DNA of 64,000 bases, taken from Anaerobacillus isosaccharinicus. GTDB lineage: Bacteria; Bacillota; Bacilli; Bacillales; Anaerobacillaceae. Of this stretch, positions 1 to 8,916 are shown one piece after another. A program made the translations under genes and the position numbers. Position 1 is the stretch's first letter, and each line of letters begins with the position of its first letter. The notes under the pieces were generated by a model that did not search any database, was not told where the DNA came from, and was given only the letters and a program-made list of their open reading frames with translations. Where the stretch lies: assembly GCF_001866075.3 (NCBI RefSeq), contig NZ_CP063356.1, forward strand, positions 3,028,164 through 3,092,163, given 5' to 3'.

Positions 1-270
1 CCTTGATGAAATGTTGTATGTATGTTATTGAACTTAATAATTCGATATTATCACCATTAGGATACTCTAAGTTGCTGAGTGCTGAGTAAAATACGCCCGC
101 AACTACTTAGAGTTTGATGTGGCTCATTTTTTGGTAATTATGAAATTCACTCATGAAGAAAATCAATATGAAGTAAAAATTGGGTCTAATAATATTGAAA
201 AGTTCTAGATAAATGTTCTTACTCCTCAATTTTGGGGAATAGTAACAAATAATGAAAGGGGAAATAGATC

Positions 271-1092
271 TTGGAAACATTAAAAAATATGATAATATAT
301 ATATTTGGCTGTTTATTATTGGCCATATCATTAAACTTTTTTCTCATACCAGCAAATGTATTCGCCAGTGGTTTTACGGGTATTGCTCAGATTTTAGCTA
401 CCTTAACGCCTATTTCTACAGGGATTTCTTTATTTATTTTGAACATACCAGTTGCTATACTAGGTTGGTTAAAAATAGGGAAGAGATTTACTGTTTTTAG
501 TTTTATTAATGTAGCGATTTCTACTTTTTTTCTCGAAATCATTCCTATTGTTCAAATTTCTGAGGACATTTTATTAAATTCAGTTTTCGGTGGAGTAATT
601 ATGGCTATTGGAGCAGGGCTTATTCTGAAGTATGGTTCTTCCACTGGTGGTGTAGATATTATTGCTTTAGTATTAGCAAGATATAGCGAACGGCCACTTG
701 GTACATATTTCTTCTTAATAAATAGTGTAATCGTTTTAACAGCAGGATTTATTTTTGATTGGGAAAAGGCTTTGTATACACTCGTAACTTTATATGTTGG
801 CTCAAGAATTATCGATGCTATTCATACTCGTCATGTGAAATTAACTGCAATGATTGTGACAACGAAACCTGATGAATTGCAAGAGGCTATTCATGAACAG
901 CTGACAAGGGGGATTACAAGACTTCCCGCAAAGGGTGGCTATTCAAAACAAGACAAAGAGATGCTGATGATTGTTATTACGAGATATGAACTCTATAATT
1001 TAAAACAGATCATTGCAAAAGTTGATGACAAGGCATTTACAAATATCATTGAGACAGCTGGAATATACGGCTTGTTTCGGAAAGACAGTTAA
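271..1092 (+). CDS. yitT: YitT/DUF2179 family membrane protein
   Basis: This 273-residue protein has about five hydrophobic segments in its first ~165 residues, with the GxTGIAQIL and GSSTGGVDIIAL glycine-rich motifs typical of the YitT family. A soluble C-terminal DUF2179 domain (about residues 185-270) carries the GITRLPAKGGYS stretch. Family members sit in the cytoplasmic membrane; their substrate is not established. The start is TTG at 271, preceded by AAAGGGGA at about 255-262; an ATG in another frame at 252 lies inside that ribosome site and is not used. The neighbour is a BsuPI-domain gene, as I recall for yitT-ipi in B. subtilis, which favours this orthologue over other YitT paralogues. 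Confidence 0.85.
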   Translation: METLKNMIIYIFGCLLLAISLNFFLIPANVFASGFTGIAQILATLTPISTGISLFILNIPVAILGWLKIGKRFTVFSFINVAISTFFLEIIPIVQISEDILLNSVFGGVIMAIGAGLILKYGSSTGGVDIIALVLARYSERPLGTYFFLINSVIVLTAGFIFDWEKALYTLVTLYVGSRIIDAIHTRHVKLTAMIVTTKPDELQEAIHEQLTRGITRLPAKGGYSKQDKEMLMIVITRYELYNLKQIIAKVDDKAFTNIIETAGIYGLFRKDS

Positions 1093-1172
1093 TAGTCAAG
1101 AGTTGTAGTTATGTGACCTTTTTCGATGGGCTTTTAACCATAAAAAATCGATCCTGACGAGGTGAGAGAGTT

Positions 1173-1640
1173 TTGTTAAAGCTAGTCTCAATAATATGTG
1201 CGTTAATTATTTTCATTACTGGTTGTGGAACGAACATTGAAAGCATAGATTATTTTTATGGTGATGATACAACGACAAATTTTAGAGCTACTTTTAGCGT
1301 TAGGGAAGTGGGGGATGATATGCAATTTGAACTTTCATTAACGAATGAAGGAAACGAAAAAGCACTCATACAATTTCCATCGGGTCAACAGTTTGAGATT
1401 ATCGTTAAAGATGAAGAGAATCAGGTTGTCTACCGCTTTAGTGAAGGAAGAATGTTTACGATGGCAATTGTAATGAAAGAAATTGAGCCTGGGGAAACAT
1501 TAGTATGGGTTGATGAGTGGAAAGAAGCAAAGCAAGGAATGTATACCGTTATAGGTGAACTTCAAATTATGTCAATTAACAATGAAACTGTTGATCGTAA
1601 CCAATTTCGAATAGATAAAAAGGTCAGTTATGAAAAATAG
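1173..1640 (+). CDS. BsuPI-domain lipoprotein (intracellular proteinase inhibitor-like)
   Basis: The 155-residue product begins with a short lipoprotein signal (IFITGC, lipid-modified Cys about residue 18) followed by a beta-rich domain resembling BsuPI, the B. subtilis intracellular proteinase inhibitor. The run from FELSLTNEGNEKALIQFPSG through WVDEW is the family core. Unlike classical Ipi, which is cytoplasmic, this copy carries an export signal and probably faces outward on the membrane. Start TTG at 1173 follows GAGGTGAGAG at 1160-1169. It lies 80 bases after yitT on the same strand and ends inside a terminator hairpin. A role as a protease inhibitor here is inference; the fold assignment is reasonably firm. 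Confidence 0.75.
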   Translation: MLKLVSIICALIIFITGCGTNIESIDYFYGDDTTTNFRATFSVREVGDDMQFELSLTNEGNEKALIQFPSGQQFEIIVKDEENQVVYRFSEGRMFTMAIVMKEIEPGETLVWVDEWKEAKQGMYTVIGELQIMSINNETVDRNQFRIDKKVSYEK

Positions 1641-1665
1641 GTGGGAGCAATTCCCACCTATTTTT
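1633..1665. terminator. Bidirectional terminator between convergent genes
   Basis: A near-perfect inverted repeat, with GGTGGGA and TCCCACC arms extended by A and T runs, overlaps the stop codons of the BsuPI lipoprotein gene and the small minus-strand gene at 1658. It has T-rich tails on both strands. Confidence 0.8.
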
Positions 1666-1828
1666 CATCTTCTAAATCCTTATTCACCCGAGTGCTTATA
1701 GCTTCTAAAAATGAAATCCATTCCTTACTTAAATTCGTTTTTTCTAAAGTAGGAGTTTTCATCTTTGGAAGCTCTTTTTCCATTTGCCAATAATGATTAA
1801 AAGGTTCAGGTAATTGTTCTTCAGCCAT
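1658..1828 (-). CDS. Small 56-residue protein, third gene of the SNF2/SWIM operon
   Basis: An open frame begins at ATG 1828 and ends in TAG at 1658-1660. The product is acidic and hydrophilic with no membrane segment: it starts MAEEQLPEPF, contains HYWQMEKELP, and ends KDLEDEK. A ribosome site GGAAGGGG precedes the start by about six bases. It begins 23 bases after the SNF2 helicase stop and ends in the shared terminator, so it is probably the last gene of that operon. I do not recognise a family. Its position suggests a partner or accessory of the YwqA/YwqB pair, which is inference. Confidence 0.6.
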   Translation of the reverse strand: MAEEQLPEPFNHYWQMEKELPKMKTPTLEKTNLSKEWISFLEAISTRVNKDLEDEK

Positions 1829-1851
1829 AAGGGTACCCCTTCCATCTTTAG

Positions 1852-4800
1852 CTAAGACAAACTTGAAATTCTTAATTTTAAGAATTGTTCTAGCTCATTA
1901 GTCGTAAGTTCGGAAAGTTTATTTTCATTTGCATTTAGAATTTGATCGGAAAGAGCCTGTTTTTTTTCAAGCATTTGGTGGATTTTTTCCTCTAATGTTC
2001 CTTTTGTTAAAAGTTTATGGACTGTAACATCTTCTGTTTGACCAATACGATAGGCTCTGTCAGTCGCTTGGTTTTCAACCGCAGGATTCCACCAACGATC
2101 GTAATGAATTACATGAGTAGCTGCAGTTAAATTTAACCCAACGCCACCAGCTTTTAAAGAAAGAATAAAAAATGGAGCATCTTCATTCATGAATTTCCAA
2201 ATGAGTTCTTCCCGTTTTTGACGTTGTAAGCTACCATGTAAAAATGGCATTTCACTGTTGAAAATTTCTTCTAAACCGTTTTGAATAATTGATCCCATTT
2301 CTTTATATTGAGTAAAAATGAGCGCTTTTTCTTTGTTAGAAGCAATGGTTTCACATAACAGCATGAGTTCTTCCCACTTTTCTGAACGGTTTTGAAGCAT
2401 GCCACCGTCTTTTAAATAGTGAACAGGGTGGTTACAGATTTGCTTTAACTTCGTTAAGCTACTTAAAATTAACGCTCTTCGTTGCATTTCTGAAACAGAA
2501 TCTACTTTATCAAAAAGGTCGTTAATAACTGCTTGATAAAGACTCGCTTGTTCAACAGTTAAGCCAACGCGATGGATGATTTCTTTTTTATTAGGTAGTT
2601 GTAGGTGAATATGCTTATCCTGCTTAGTACGTCGAAGTAAAAATGGCGATATCATAGATCGCAATTCATTAAGTTTCTCATTATTTTGCTCAGCACCTTC
2701 AATTTCTTTAATAAAAACTTTAGAGAATTGTTGGTAAGAGCCAAGAAAATGGTCATTTAACATATCAATGATTGACCATAGTTCTTTCAATCTGTTTTCA
2801 ATAGGAGTACCAGTTAAGGCAATTCGATGAGTAGCAACGATCTCTTTAATACTTCTTCTTTGTTTTGTTTCGATGTTTTTGACGTGTTGTGCCTCATCCA
2901 AAATCAGTCCTTCCCACGCCCTAGAAGTCCAAATTTTTTCGTCACGTACTGCTAATGCGTAGGAAGTGATGACGATATCAACATTTGCTAATGACAACTC
3001 TAGTTCTTCCTCAATAGACCTCTGCTGACCGTGGTGGACATACACTTTTAAAGTTGGTGCAAAAAGACTTAATTCGTGCTCCCAATTTCCTATTAGTGAA
3101 GTGGGACAAATTAGTAAAAAAGGTTGCTTTAGTTTATTACGAGTAGCTTCTTTAACAGCCAATAAATATGATATCGTTTGAATCGTTTTCCCCAAACCCA
3201 TGTCATCGGCAAGGCAAGCTCCAAAACCTATTTTTCGCATATTTAACAACCATGAGAAGCCATCGTGTTGATATGGTCTTAATGATCCATTAAGTTCATT
3301 TGGAACAGTTGCTTTTTCCCAGGAATGAATCGAAAGCTCATTTAGTAATTTGCTAATTTTTTTGTTCCAAAGGGCTTTAAAGCGTATATTCTGCTCTTCG
3401 CCTTCTTGATGTTCGAGCTGGAATGCTTCCATGTATGTAAGCTTTTTCTTATCTTTATATGCTTTTATTTTTGATTGTATTTTCTCTGCGGTTGTTACAT
3501 CCCAGAAAACCCATTTCCCTCTTAGTTTTACAATTGGACGTTTGTGATTGACGAGCTCATGAAACTCTTGTTCAGTCACGGTTATGCCACCAACTGAAAT
3601 AGAATAATCAAAATCCGCAATTGCTTGCCAGTTTAACAAAGGTTCTGCAGCACCTCTAGTTTCTGTTAGCTCTTTTTGCTTCAAGGTTACAGAAAAATCA
3701 TCTTCTTTTTTATGCCACCAACTTGGAACTAAAATGGTCATTCCTAACTCTTGAAATGCTAGATCATTTCTTGTTAATAATTCGTAGGCTTCGTCAATAG
3801 TTACATCAATTGCTGGATTTGTTAGAGAAAACTTTTGAAATTCCTTAACTTTGTTTTGTCCCTTAAGTAATGCTTCTTTAAAAAAGGTGATGGGATTTTC
3901 TCTCCAAGGGTGGTTTCCGATTAAAAGGTCAGCGACATCTATCATCAACGTGTGGTCAGTTCGATCTTGAATAAATAACGTTAGTTGCCAATTGTCTGCC
4001 CCTTTTTCTTCCTCAACCCTAAGGCCTAGTTTGAAAGGAGCTACTTCGATAGCCCCGATATTTTCTAAAAACTGTTGGTGCGCATTTGATGATTGAAATG
4101 GTTGATCATCTTTGGCTAGATTACCTAACAGCTTCTTGACAGCTGGTGCCTGGCTTTCTTGTAGCTGTTTAAAAGCTTCTATTACATTTTCGTCGAACTT
4201 TAAGATATTTGTGACATAGCCATTCACTAACTCATCTATAAATTCTTTTATTGATGTTTTTTCAACTTTTTTATCTATAAAAGAGTGATTAGTAGGAAGT
4301 AATGACACTAGTGATGTTGGGGCACTTTCTTCCCAACCTAGAACAGGGAAATTTGGGATTTCCCAGCCGCCTTGTTGATTAGGAATTAGTTGTCCTGAGC
4401 GAATTTCATTTAAAATCGCAACTAACAGCTGCTGAATATATAAAAAGTCATCGGCAAGTGTCCATTCGGTTGTGTTCATTAAGTTGATGAGCGTATTGAT
4501 ATAGATATGAATATCGCTAAGAGCAATTTCAAGTCCTTTAATTGGAAAAAGGTGTTTTTCGTAGCTAGCAGGAATGTGATAGACGGGCACATTTCCAGCT
4601 AAACTATAAAATAAGCGATTATTTAAAGGAACTTGAATATGACATTCTTGCGTATCTAAAAACGTGCCATAAAAGGACGCTTCATGAGAACGAAATAACG
4701 CTAACTTTAACTCAAAAGGAGAATAAAGAAATGGATATTTGAAAGGCTCGATATCAACATATTTTTTATGCTTTTTTTGCTCTCCCCAAATAAACAAGCT

Positions 4801-4869
4801 ATAACCGTTTTTTCCTTTTAAGATCCCACCGTGAACGATAATTGGGTTTGGATTGTAACTATTTATCAA
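1852..4869 (-). CDS. ywqA: SNF2/RapA-family DEAD-like helicase (YwqA-like)
   Basis: This 1005-residue protein has a large N-terminal half of SNF2-associated bacterial type, then a complete Swi2/Snf2 ATPase. Walker A is LADDMGLGKTIQT, motif II is LILDEAQHVKN, motif III is ALTGTPIENRL, and the second RecA lobe shows LKAGGVGLNLTAA and RAYRIGQ (motif VI). It should be an ATP-driven DNA translocase acting on nucleoid or transcription complexes. The TTG start at 4869 follows AGGAG and overlaps the upstream SWIM-protein gene by 11 bases, indicating translational coupling. The pairing matches ywqA-ywqB of B. subtilis. The biochemical role is not established. Confidence 0.88.
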   Translation of the reverse strand: MINSYNPNPIIVHGGILKGKNGYSLFIWGEQKKHKKYVDIEPFKYPFLYSPFELKLALFRSHEASFYGTFLDTQECHIQVPLNNRLFYSLAGNVPVYHIPASYEKHLFPIKGLEIALSDIHIYINTLINLMNTTEWTLADDFLYIQQLLVAILNEIRSGQLIPNQQGGWEIPNFPVLGWEESAPTSLVSLLPTNHSFIDKKVEKTSIKEFIDELVNGYVTNILKFDENVIEAFKQLQESQAPAVKKLLGNLAKDDQPFQSSNAHQQFLENIGAIEVAPFKLGLRVEEEKGADNWQLTLFIQDRTDHTLMIDVADLLIGNHPWRENPITFFKEALLKGQNKVKEFQKFSLTNPAIDVTIDEAYELLTRNDLAFQELGMTILVPSWWHKKEDDFSVTLKQKELTETRGAAEPLLNWQAIADFDYSISVGGITVTEQEFHELVNHKRPIVKLRGKWVFWDVTTAEKIQSKIKAYKDKKKLTYMEAFQLEHQEGEEQNIRFKALWNKKISKLLNELSIHSWEKATVPNELNGSLRPYQHDGFSWLLNMRKIGFGACLADDMGLGKTIQTISYLLAVKEATRNKLKQPFLLICPTSLIGNWEHELSLFAPTLKVYVHHGQQRSIEEELELSLANVDIVITSYALAVRDEKIWTSRAWEGLILDEAQHVKNIETKQRRSIKEIVATHRIALTGTPIENRLKELWSIIDMLNDHFLGSYQQFSKVFIKEIEGAEQNNEKLNELRSMISPFLLRRTKQDKHIHLQLPNKKEIIHRVGLTVEQASLYQAVINDLFDKVDSVSEMQRRALILSSLTKLKQICNHPVHYLKDGGMLQNRSEKWEELMLLCETIASNKEKALIFTQYKEMGSIIQNGLEEIFNSEMPFLHGSLQRQKREELIWKFMNEDAPFFILSLKAGGVGLNLTAATHVIHYDRWWNPAVENQATDRAYRIGQTEDVTVHKLLTKGTLEEKIHQMLEKKQALSDQILNANENKLSELTTNELEQFLKLRISSLS

Positions 4870-6445
4870 TTCTTTTCAGCTCCTGAATAAAGGCACGATA
4901 AGTTTTAAATCTTTGTTTTAAACCGAGTACATATGTATTGAATGTTTGTTCTTTATTTAGTTTCACGTAAATGGTCTTCAACTGTCTAATGTACTGGGCG
5001 GCCTCTTCATAATGAACTCTCGATTTTTTTTGAACTAATCTTTCAACGAGTTGATGATAAAAAGGAAGGAGTAGTTCTGGTTTCTTACTCATAACAGTTT
5101 TAAACAACTTTTGAATTTCAGGTGTGATGATATTCGCTTCCTTTTTGTTCGTGAGCAGCGATGTAAAAGCTAGTTCAAAGAGACTTTCTTCTCTAGCGAT
5201 TTGATAAAAGATCGCTTCTGTTTGAGGCCGATATAAATCAGCTTGTAATTTTGGAATGATATATTCGAGTATCTGTTCTTTTTCTTTTTCATCACATTTA
5301 GTAATTCTATTTTTATAAGTTAAAAATGAAGGCTGATTAAGCCAGTTTTTCCAAACAATCGTTAGTTTCTCCTCATTTGTACCAGTTTCAACTAACATAT
5401 CTTCATATAGTTTTCCAAGCACTGAGCCTTGTTTTGGCTTTTCAGCCGGAAAAAACAATTCAAACCAATGCTTCATCATCACAAAATCATTTTTCTGTTC
5501 CATAAGGAGGAAATGGTCAATTAAATCACTATGGTGTAGCTTTGCTTTAAGGTCTTTTAACAATGCGATCGAACGGGCGCCATCATTCGCTTGTAAAAAT
5601 AAAAGGCTAGTAAGTTTTGTTAGAAATAAGTTCTTATCTTTATATTCTTTTAAAAGCTTATTTGCGTGGTTTAGTAAGAGCGCTTCTCTTTCTTCACAGA
5701 GAAGCCAAGTTGCTATCAGTTTTTCATATGGAGAACCAGCATCTTTTTGATTTAGCTGCTTAAAAAGAAACTCAGTATACCACTTACTAAAGAAGGTATC
5801 GTTGATTACCTCGTTTTTCATTGTTGGATATCCATAGTGAAATAATTCATTAAAAAAGGCTAAAAAACGATTTTGCCTAAAACTGTATGTCTCATACTCA
5901 TTTGCCTTTTTATATAATTCATCCATCATAACTGTCATTGCAAGTATTTGGAGTTGGTTAACTTCCACCACTTCTTTTTGCTGAAGTTCATCGAAAAATT
6001 GTTTAATTACTAAGCTAGATTGATCATTACTGAAATGGCCACTCTTTGAGAGCAGATGATAAACCTCATTAACATAAGCCTCTAAGTCGCTTGCTAATCT
6101 CTCCATGACATATTCCGGTTTATTAAATGGGTACTCAGAAGTACCTACTAATGATAATGCTGGTGAATCATCTAGCAATTTTTTAAACTCTAAAAGAACT
6201 GCAACAAGGTGTTTGCACTTACTTTCATAGGGGCAGTTACAATGACTTAAAGTCAAATTTTCTAAATTAACCTCAACTTCATAAGATGTTGTCCCTGTTA
6301 CTATCGCTGAGATTTTGTCGTTAGCTAGTTCTAGTTTTGTAACGTTGTCGTTGTAAAAATAATGAAGACCACGTTCGATGATGCGACTTTGAAAATAGTG
6401 CTCTAAAAAATAGTCGATATTAATCCGTAATTGCTTCTTATTCAT
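4859..6445 (-). CDS. ywqB: SWIM zinc-finger protein (YwqB-like)
   Basis: The 528-residue product has a SWIM zinc finger near residues 70-87: a CNCPYESKCKHLVAVLL stretch supplies the CxCxnCxH ligands. The remainder is a long helical region rich in charged and aromatic residues with no other recognised motif. SWIM domains bind DNA or protein, and in bacteria they are often encoded beside SNF2 helicases, as here: the stop codon overlaps the helicase start. It is the first gene of the three-gene minus-strand operon. Start ATG at 6445 is the natural one (MNKKQLRINIDYF). Function as a helicase partner is inferred from coupling. Confidence 0.8.
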   Translation of the reverse strand: MNKKQLRINIDYFLEHYFQSRIIERGLHYFYNDNVTKLELANDKISAIVTGTTSYEVEVNLENLTLSHCNCPYESKCKHLVAVLLEFKKLLDDSPALSLVGTSEYPFNKPEYVMERLASDLEAYVNEVYHLLSKSGHFSNDQSSLVIKQFFDELQQKEVVEVNQLQILAMTVMMDELYKKANEYETYSFRQNRFLAFFNELFHYGYPTMKNEVINDTFFSKWYTEFLFKQLNQKDAGSPYEKLIATWLLCEEREALLLNHANKLLKEYKDKNLFLTKLTSLLFLQANDGARSIALLKDLKAKLHHSDLIDHFLLMEQKNDFVMMKHWFELFFPAEKPKQGSVLGKLYEDMLVETGTNEEKLTIVWKNWLNQPSFLTYKNRITKCDEKEKEQILEYIIPKLQADLYRPQTEAIFYQIAREESLFELAFTSLLTNKKEANIITPEIQKLFKTVMSKKPELLLPFYHQLVERLVQKKSRVHYEEAAQYIRQLKTIYVKLNKEQTFNTYVLGLKQRFKTYRAFIQELKRIDK

Positions 6446-6596
6446 AAGTCACCACTTACTAACAAGTATTTTCTTATTTTCATCTCTCTATTGTAATACG
6501 AATTGATGCTGTAAAACAAATGGACAAATCATTATCGTTTTGTTTTTATGTAAAAGAGTGAATTTCATAAGTACCAAAAACGCATACCAAACTACA

Positions 6597-6626
6597 TGTA
6601 GTTACGATCGTACTTACGTAACTACA
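6597..6626. repeat. Perfect 10-bp stem hairpin in the azlD-ywqB gap
   Basis: Arms TGTAGTTACG (6597-6606) and CGTAACTACA (6617-6626) surround a 10-base loop, and the left arm also sits in a second palindrome, ACTACATGTAGT. It lies in the 225-base gap downstream of azlD and upstream of the SWIM gene. It has no T-run and so is not a typical terminator. It may be a protein-binding site or processing element; the role is unknown. Confidence 0.5.
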
Positions 6627-6671
6627 TATAGTATCTTAATGGCGGGCAATAATACGGAATTATGAAATTCA

Positions 6672-6983
6672 TCAAAATAAAAAGGAATAGATACTCAAAA
6701 CAGCAATTGCACTAATGACGATTAAAATTATATTAGAAGTTAGTAAGGCAACGAGTAAAGCGGCTATTCCACCAATAATCCCAAACCAAATGTCTTCTTG
6801 AATAAATAAAATTCCTGGGAAAATGAGGGCGCCTAATGCTGCATAAGGAACATTTTGTAATATAGCTTTTACTTTTGGTGGCATTTCTTTACCGTTCATT
6901 GTGACAAGCGGCAACACTCTTGGAATATAAGTGACAATTGCCATTCCTAATATGATCATTAACATCGTGTTCGACATGATCAT
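6672..6983 (-). CDS. azlD: AzlD-family branched-chain amino acid exporter subunit
   Basis: This ~103-residue, very hydrophobic protein has three to four membrane helices and the AzlD signatures YIPRVLPL and NVPYAALGALIFPG. Together with AzlC it forms a small exporter for branched-chain amino acids or related compounds; the B. subtilis pair was found through azaleucine resistance. I place the start at ATG 6983, which overlaps the azlC stop in an ATGA arrangement and sits five bases after AAGGAG. A GTG two codons upstream is open but has poor spacing. Confidence 0.88.
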   Translation of the reverse strand: MIMSNTMLMIILGMAIVTYIPRVLPLVTMNGKEMPPKVKAILQNVPYAALGALIFPGILFIQEDIWFGIIGGIAALLVALLTSNIILIVISAIAVLSIYSFLF

Positions 6984-7717
6984 CCACACTCCTTATCATC
7001 AGTTCTTTGTACTTCCTCAAGATACGTATTTTTTTTGCTATAAATGAATTCAATGAGTACTGCAGAAGCTAAAGTAGCAATAATAATTGACCAACCACTG
7101 GGAATGACCATTGATAGGAATGAATTGAGAACTCCAGCAAATAAGGCTAGGTATACAATTTTTCGATGTTTTTTCAATGAAGGAACTAATAGAGCTATAA
7201 ACAAAGCATATAAGGCAATGGACATGCTTTTTTGTAGCATTTCAGGTAAGGAGGTACCAATGATATAACCAATTCCTGAATTTACTACCCAGCTTGAATA
7301 AGCAATTAAAGCTACACCGAGAATGTAAGAACTCGTTAATCTTCCTTCTTTTGTGGAAGTAACAGCAAATACCTCGTCCGTCATCCCAAAGGCATACAAT
7401 CCTTTAATGATTGGATGATCTTTTTCTGCTTTTTCGTTAATGGCAGTACTCATTAATAAGTGGCGTATATTAATAATGAATGTAGTAAAAATAATTTCAA
7501 TGGCGCCAGTACCAATAGCAAGCAAACTTAATGACATATATTGGGCTGCACCGGCATATACAAAGGCACTCATCCCAATCGTTTCAATTAATGTTAAACC
7601 AGTTGTTTCTGCAATAAAGCCAAAAGTTAATGCAACAGGTAAATATCCAAGTGCTATACTTATTCCGGCGATAACCCCTTTTTGAAACTCTGATTTTTGT
7701 TTAGTTAGGGCAAACAT
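6980..7717 (-). CDS. azlC: AzlC-family branched-chain amino acid exporter subunit
   Basis: The 245-residue membrane protein shows the AzlC motifs FGFIAETTGLTLIETIGMSA, AGAAQYMSLSL and NIRHLLMSTA in its first 90 residues, then further hydrophobic segments. It is the large subunit of the AzlCD exporter and is the first gene of the pair, overlapping azlD by four bases. The ribosome site GGAGACGGAGCT precedes ATG 7717. No AzlB-type regulator gene is adjacent, unlike the B. subtilis azlBCD operon, so control is probably different. Confidence 0.9.
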   Translation of the reverse strand: MFALTKQKSEFQKGVIAGISIALGYLPVALTFGFIAETTGLTLIETIGMSAFVYAGAAQYMSLSLLAIGTGAIEIIFTTFIINIRHLLMSTAINEKAEKDHPIIKGLYAFGMTDEVFAVTSTKEGRLTSSYILGVALIAYSSWVVNSGIGYIIGTSLPEMLQKSMSIALYALFIALLVPSLKKHRKIVYLALFAGVLNSFLSMVIPSGWSIIIATLASAVLIEFIYSKKNTYLEEVQRTDDKECG

Positions 7718-7839
7718 AGCTCCGTCTCCTTCTCAAAAGCATAATAGCACTATTTTACTCCTGTCAGTATGTATCTGTAAATGAAATAAGTAAAACTAAA
7801 AGTTGTCGTAAAAGAAGCATCTTAGCTTTACTTTCAATA

Positions 7840-7870
7840 ATTCTACATTCTACATTCTACATTTTACATT
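7840..7870 (+). repeat. ATTCTACATT dispersed repeat, copy A
   Basis: Three tandem TTCTACA heptamers are followed by one TTTTACA variant, immediately before the ribosome site of the gene at 7889. Other copies lie near 20.9, 26.6, 45.57, 52.6 and 61.17 kb. Upstream, an imperfect AAGCATCTTAGCTT motif resembles the GCTTCGAAGC-like centres next to the other copies. Confidence 0.7.
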
Positions 7871-7888
7871 AAAAAAGAGGTGATTTAT

Positions 7889-8140
7889 TTGAAAATGATT
7901 GATGACGTATACGAGATGTATAAAGGTCACTTTACTGGTGATGAAGAGGATATTTTAATTATTATTTATGGGGTTTTAGATGGGGTTAACAATGATGATT
8001 TGGTCAAGTTATTTAAAGACTTAAAGCCCGAGGAAAAATTTGAGATGACGGTTTTATATTTGTATGAAAAGCTTCGACAAAAGATGGCTCAAGAAGGTGT
8101 AGGTTACATCGGTAATGAAGATGACCAAATAGTCCATTGA
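7889..8140 (+). CDS. Small acidic protein, DUF6154-like
   Basis: An 83-residue, highly acidic and soluble protein with the pattern DDVYEMYKGHFTGDEED, followed by two predicted helices and ending in a KMAQEG-containing tail. It resembles the Bacillus-family DUF6154 proteins of similar length as I remember them; this is a tentative match. I choose TTG 7889 rather than GTG 7880, because 7880 lies inside the AAAGAGGTGA ribosome site. It is monocistronic, followed by a shared terminator with the hemerythrin gene. Function unknown. Confidence 0.6.
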   Translation: MKMIDDVYEMYKGHFTGDEEDILIIIYGVLDGVNNDDLVKLFKDLKPEEKFEMTVLYLYEKLRQKMAQEGVGYIGNEDDQIVH

Positions 8141-8168
8141 TAAGAAGAGCAGGGTGCACTCGATGCAT

Positions 8169-8212
8169 AACAAAAAGAGGAGACTGGCTTTTGCCAATCT
8201 CCTCTTTTTGTT
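8169..8212. terminator. Bidirectional terminator
   Basis: A long hairpin has arms AAAAAGAGGAGA and TCTCCTCTTTTT around an inner TGGC/GCCA stem. It lies between the convergent genes at 7889 and 8211, with A/T tracts on each side allowing use in both directions. Confidence 0.85.
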
Positions 8213-8768
8213 ATGCCATTTGTGAAAATTGATCAGCCAAATCTTGTTTTTCTGCATCAGATAACATTTGTTCAGCCATTGGGAAGAGGATGTTTTCTTC
8301 TTTCATGAAATGGTCTGTTAATGTTAAATAGACGATTTTTAAATGACGGTAAACGTCTAGCGCTTCAGCTCTAGATAATGTTTTATTGTCTTCTTTAATG
8401 GCAGTAGCCTTTTCCATAAATTCCTTTAAGTTTAACTTCGCAGTATTATGTTCGTACTCCATAACTGCAATAGGTCCACCTTCTCGACCAAGGTACTTCA
8501 CCATCATTTCAAATAAAACATCTTCTTCACGATTAGAATGTGGCTCAAGTTCAGCAATGAAAGCGGATATTTTTTCATGGAGTTGGTTAATTGTATCATT
8601 CCAATCCTCAATTTCCTCGCTTGTTTCAAAAGCTTGTACCATTTGATTAAATTCAGCCATCTTTGCTAAAAGGGATGGATGTTCATCAATTAATTGTTTT
8701 AATGGAGCACAATAGTTTATAGATTTTGGATCGCCAAAGCCAGCAGAACAAGGTGAGTTTTGATTCAT
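8211..8768 (-). CDS. Hemerythrin-domain (HHE) protein
   Basis: The ~185-residue protein has an HHE cation-binding four-helix bundle. The likely di-iron ligands are spread through H(E)HPSLLAKM, PHSNREEDVLFEMM, EYEHNTAKLNL and TDHFMKEENILFPM. Such proteins bind oxygen or nitric oxide, or repair iron-sulfur centres under nitrosative stress. The N-terminus CSAGFGDPKSINYC carries two cysteines. The start is ATG 8768, since AAGGAGG lies immediately upstream and inside a longer open frame starting at 8792. An Fnr-like box centred 77 bases upstream suggests anaerobic induction, fitting a role beside nitrate/NO metabolism. Confidence 0.85.
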   Translation of the reverse strand: MNQNSPCSAGFGDPKSINYCAPLKQLIDEHPSLLAKMAEFNQMVQAFETSEEIEDWNDTINQLHEKISAFIAELEPHSNREEDVLFEMMVKYLGREGGPIAVMEYEHNTAKLNLKEFMEKATAIKEDNKTLSRAEALDVYRHLKIVYLTLTDHFMKEENILFPMAEQMLSDAEKQDLADQFSQMA

Positions 8769-8810
8769 TACGTTTTCCTCCTTGGATAACAAGAATTATT
8801 TTATAATCTT

Positions 8811-8853
8811 AGTGTAGCTAAGTTTCTACTTTCGTGGGGTGATAAACGTCACA
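8811..8853 (-). promoter_or_regulatory. Fnr-like box upstream of the hemerythrin gene
   Basis: GGTGA-N6-TCACA at 8838-8853 differs from TGTGA-N6-TCACA at one position. On the minus strand TACACT (8816-8811) lies one base off the -10 spacing expected for a site at -41.5. The box also lies 64 bases before the plus-strand gene at 8917, but the -10 candidate on that side (TGTATT) is poor. Confidence 0.55.
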
Positions 8854-8916
8854 AATGAAAAGAAAAATGTGCATGTATTTTTTCGCCTAGGGAATCTTAA
8901 TAGTGAGGTGATAAAA

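Noticed and set aside
1-270. Left edge: 74- and 82-residue frames and a CTCTAAGT/ACTTAGAG pair near 67-114
   Set aside because: The frames overlap yitT out of phase or lack ribosome sites. The stem has a ~30-base loop and no T-run. I see no supportable gene here.
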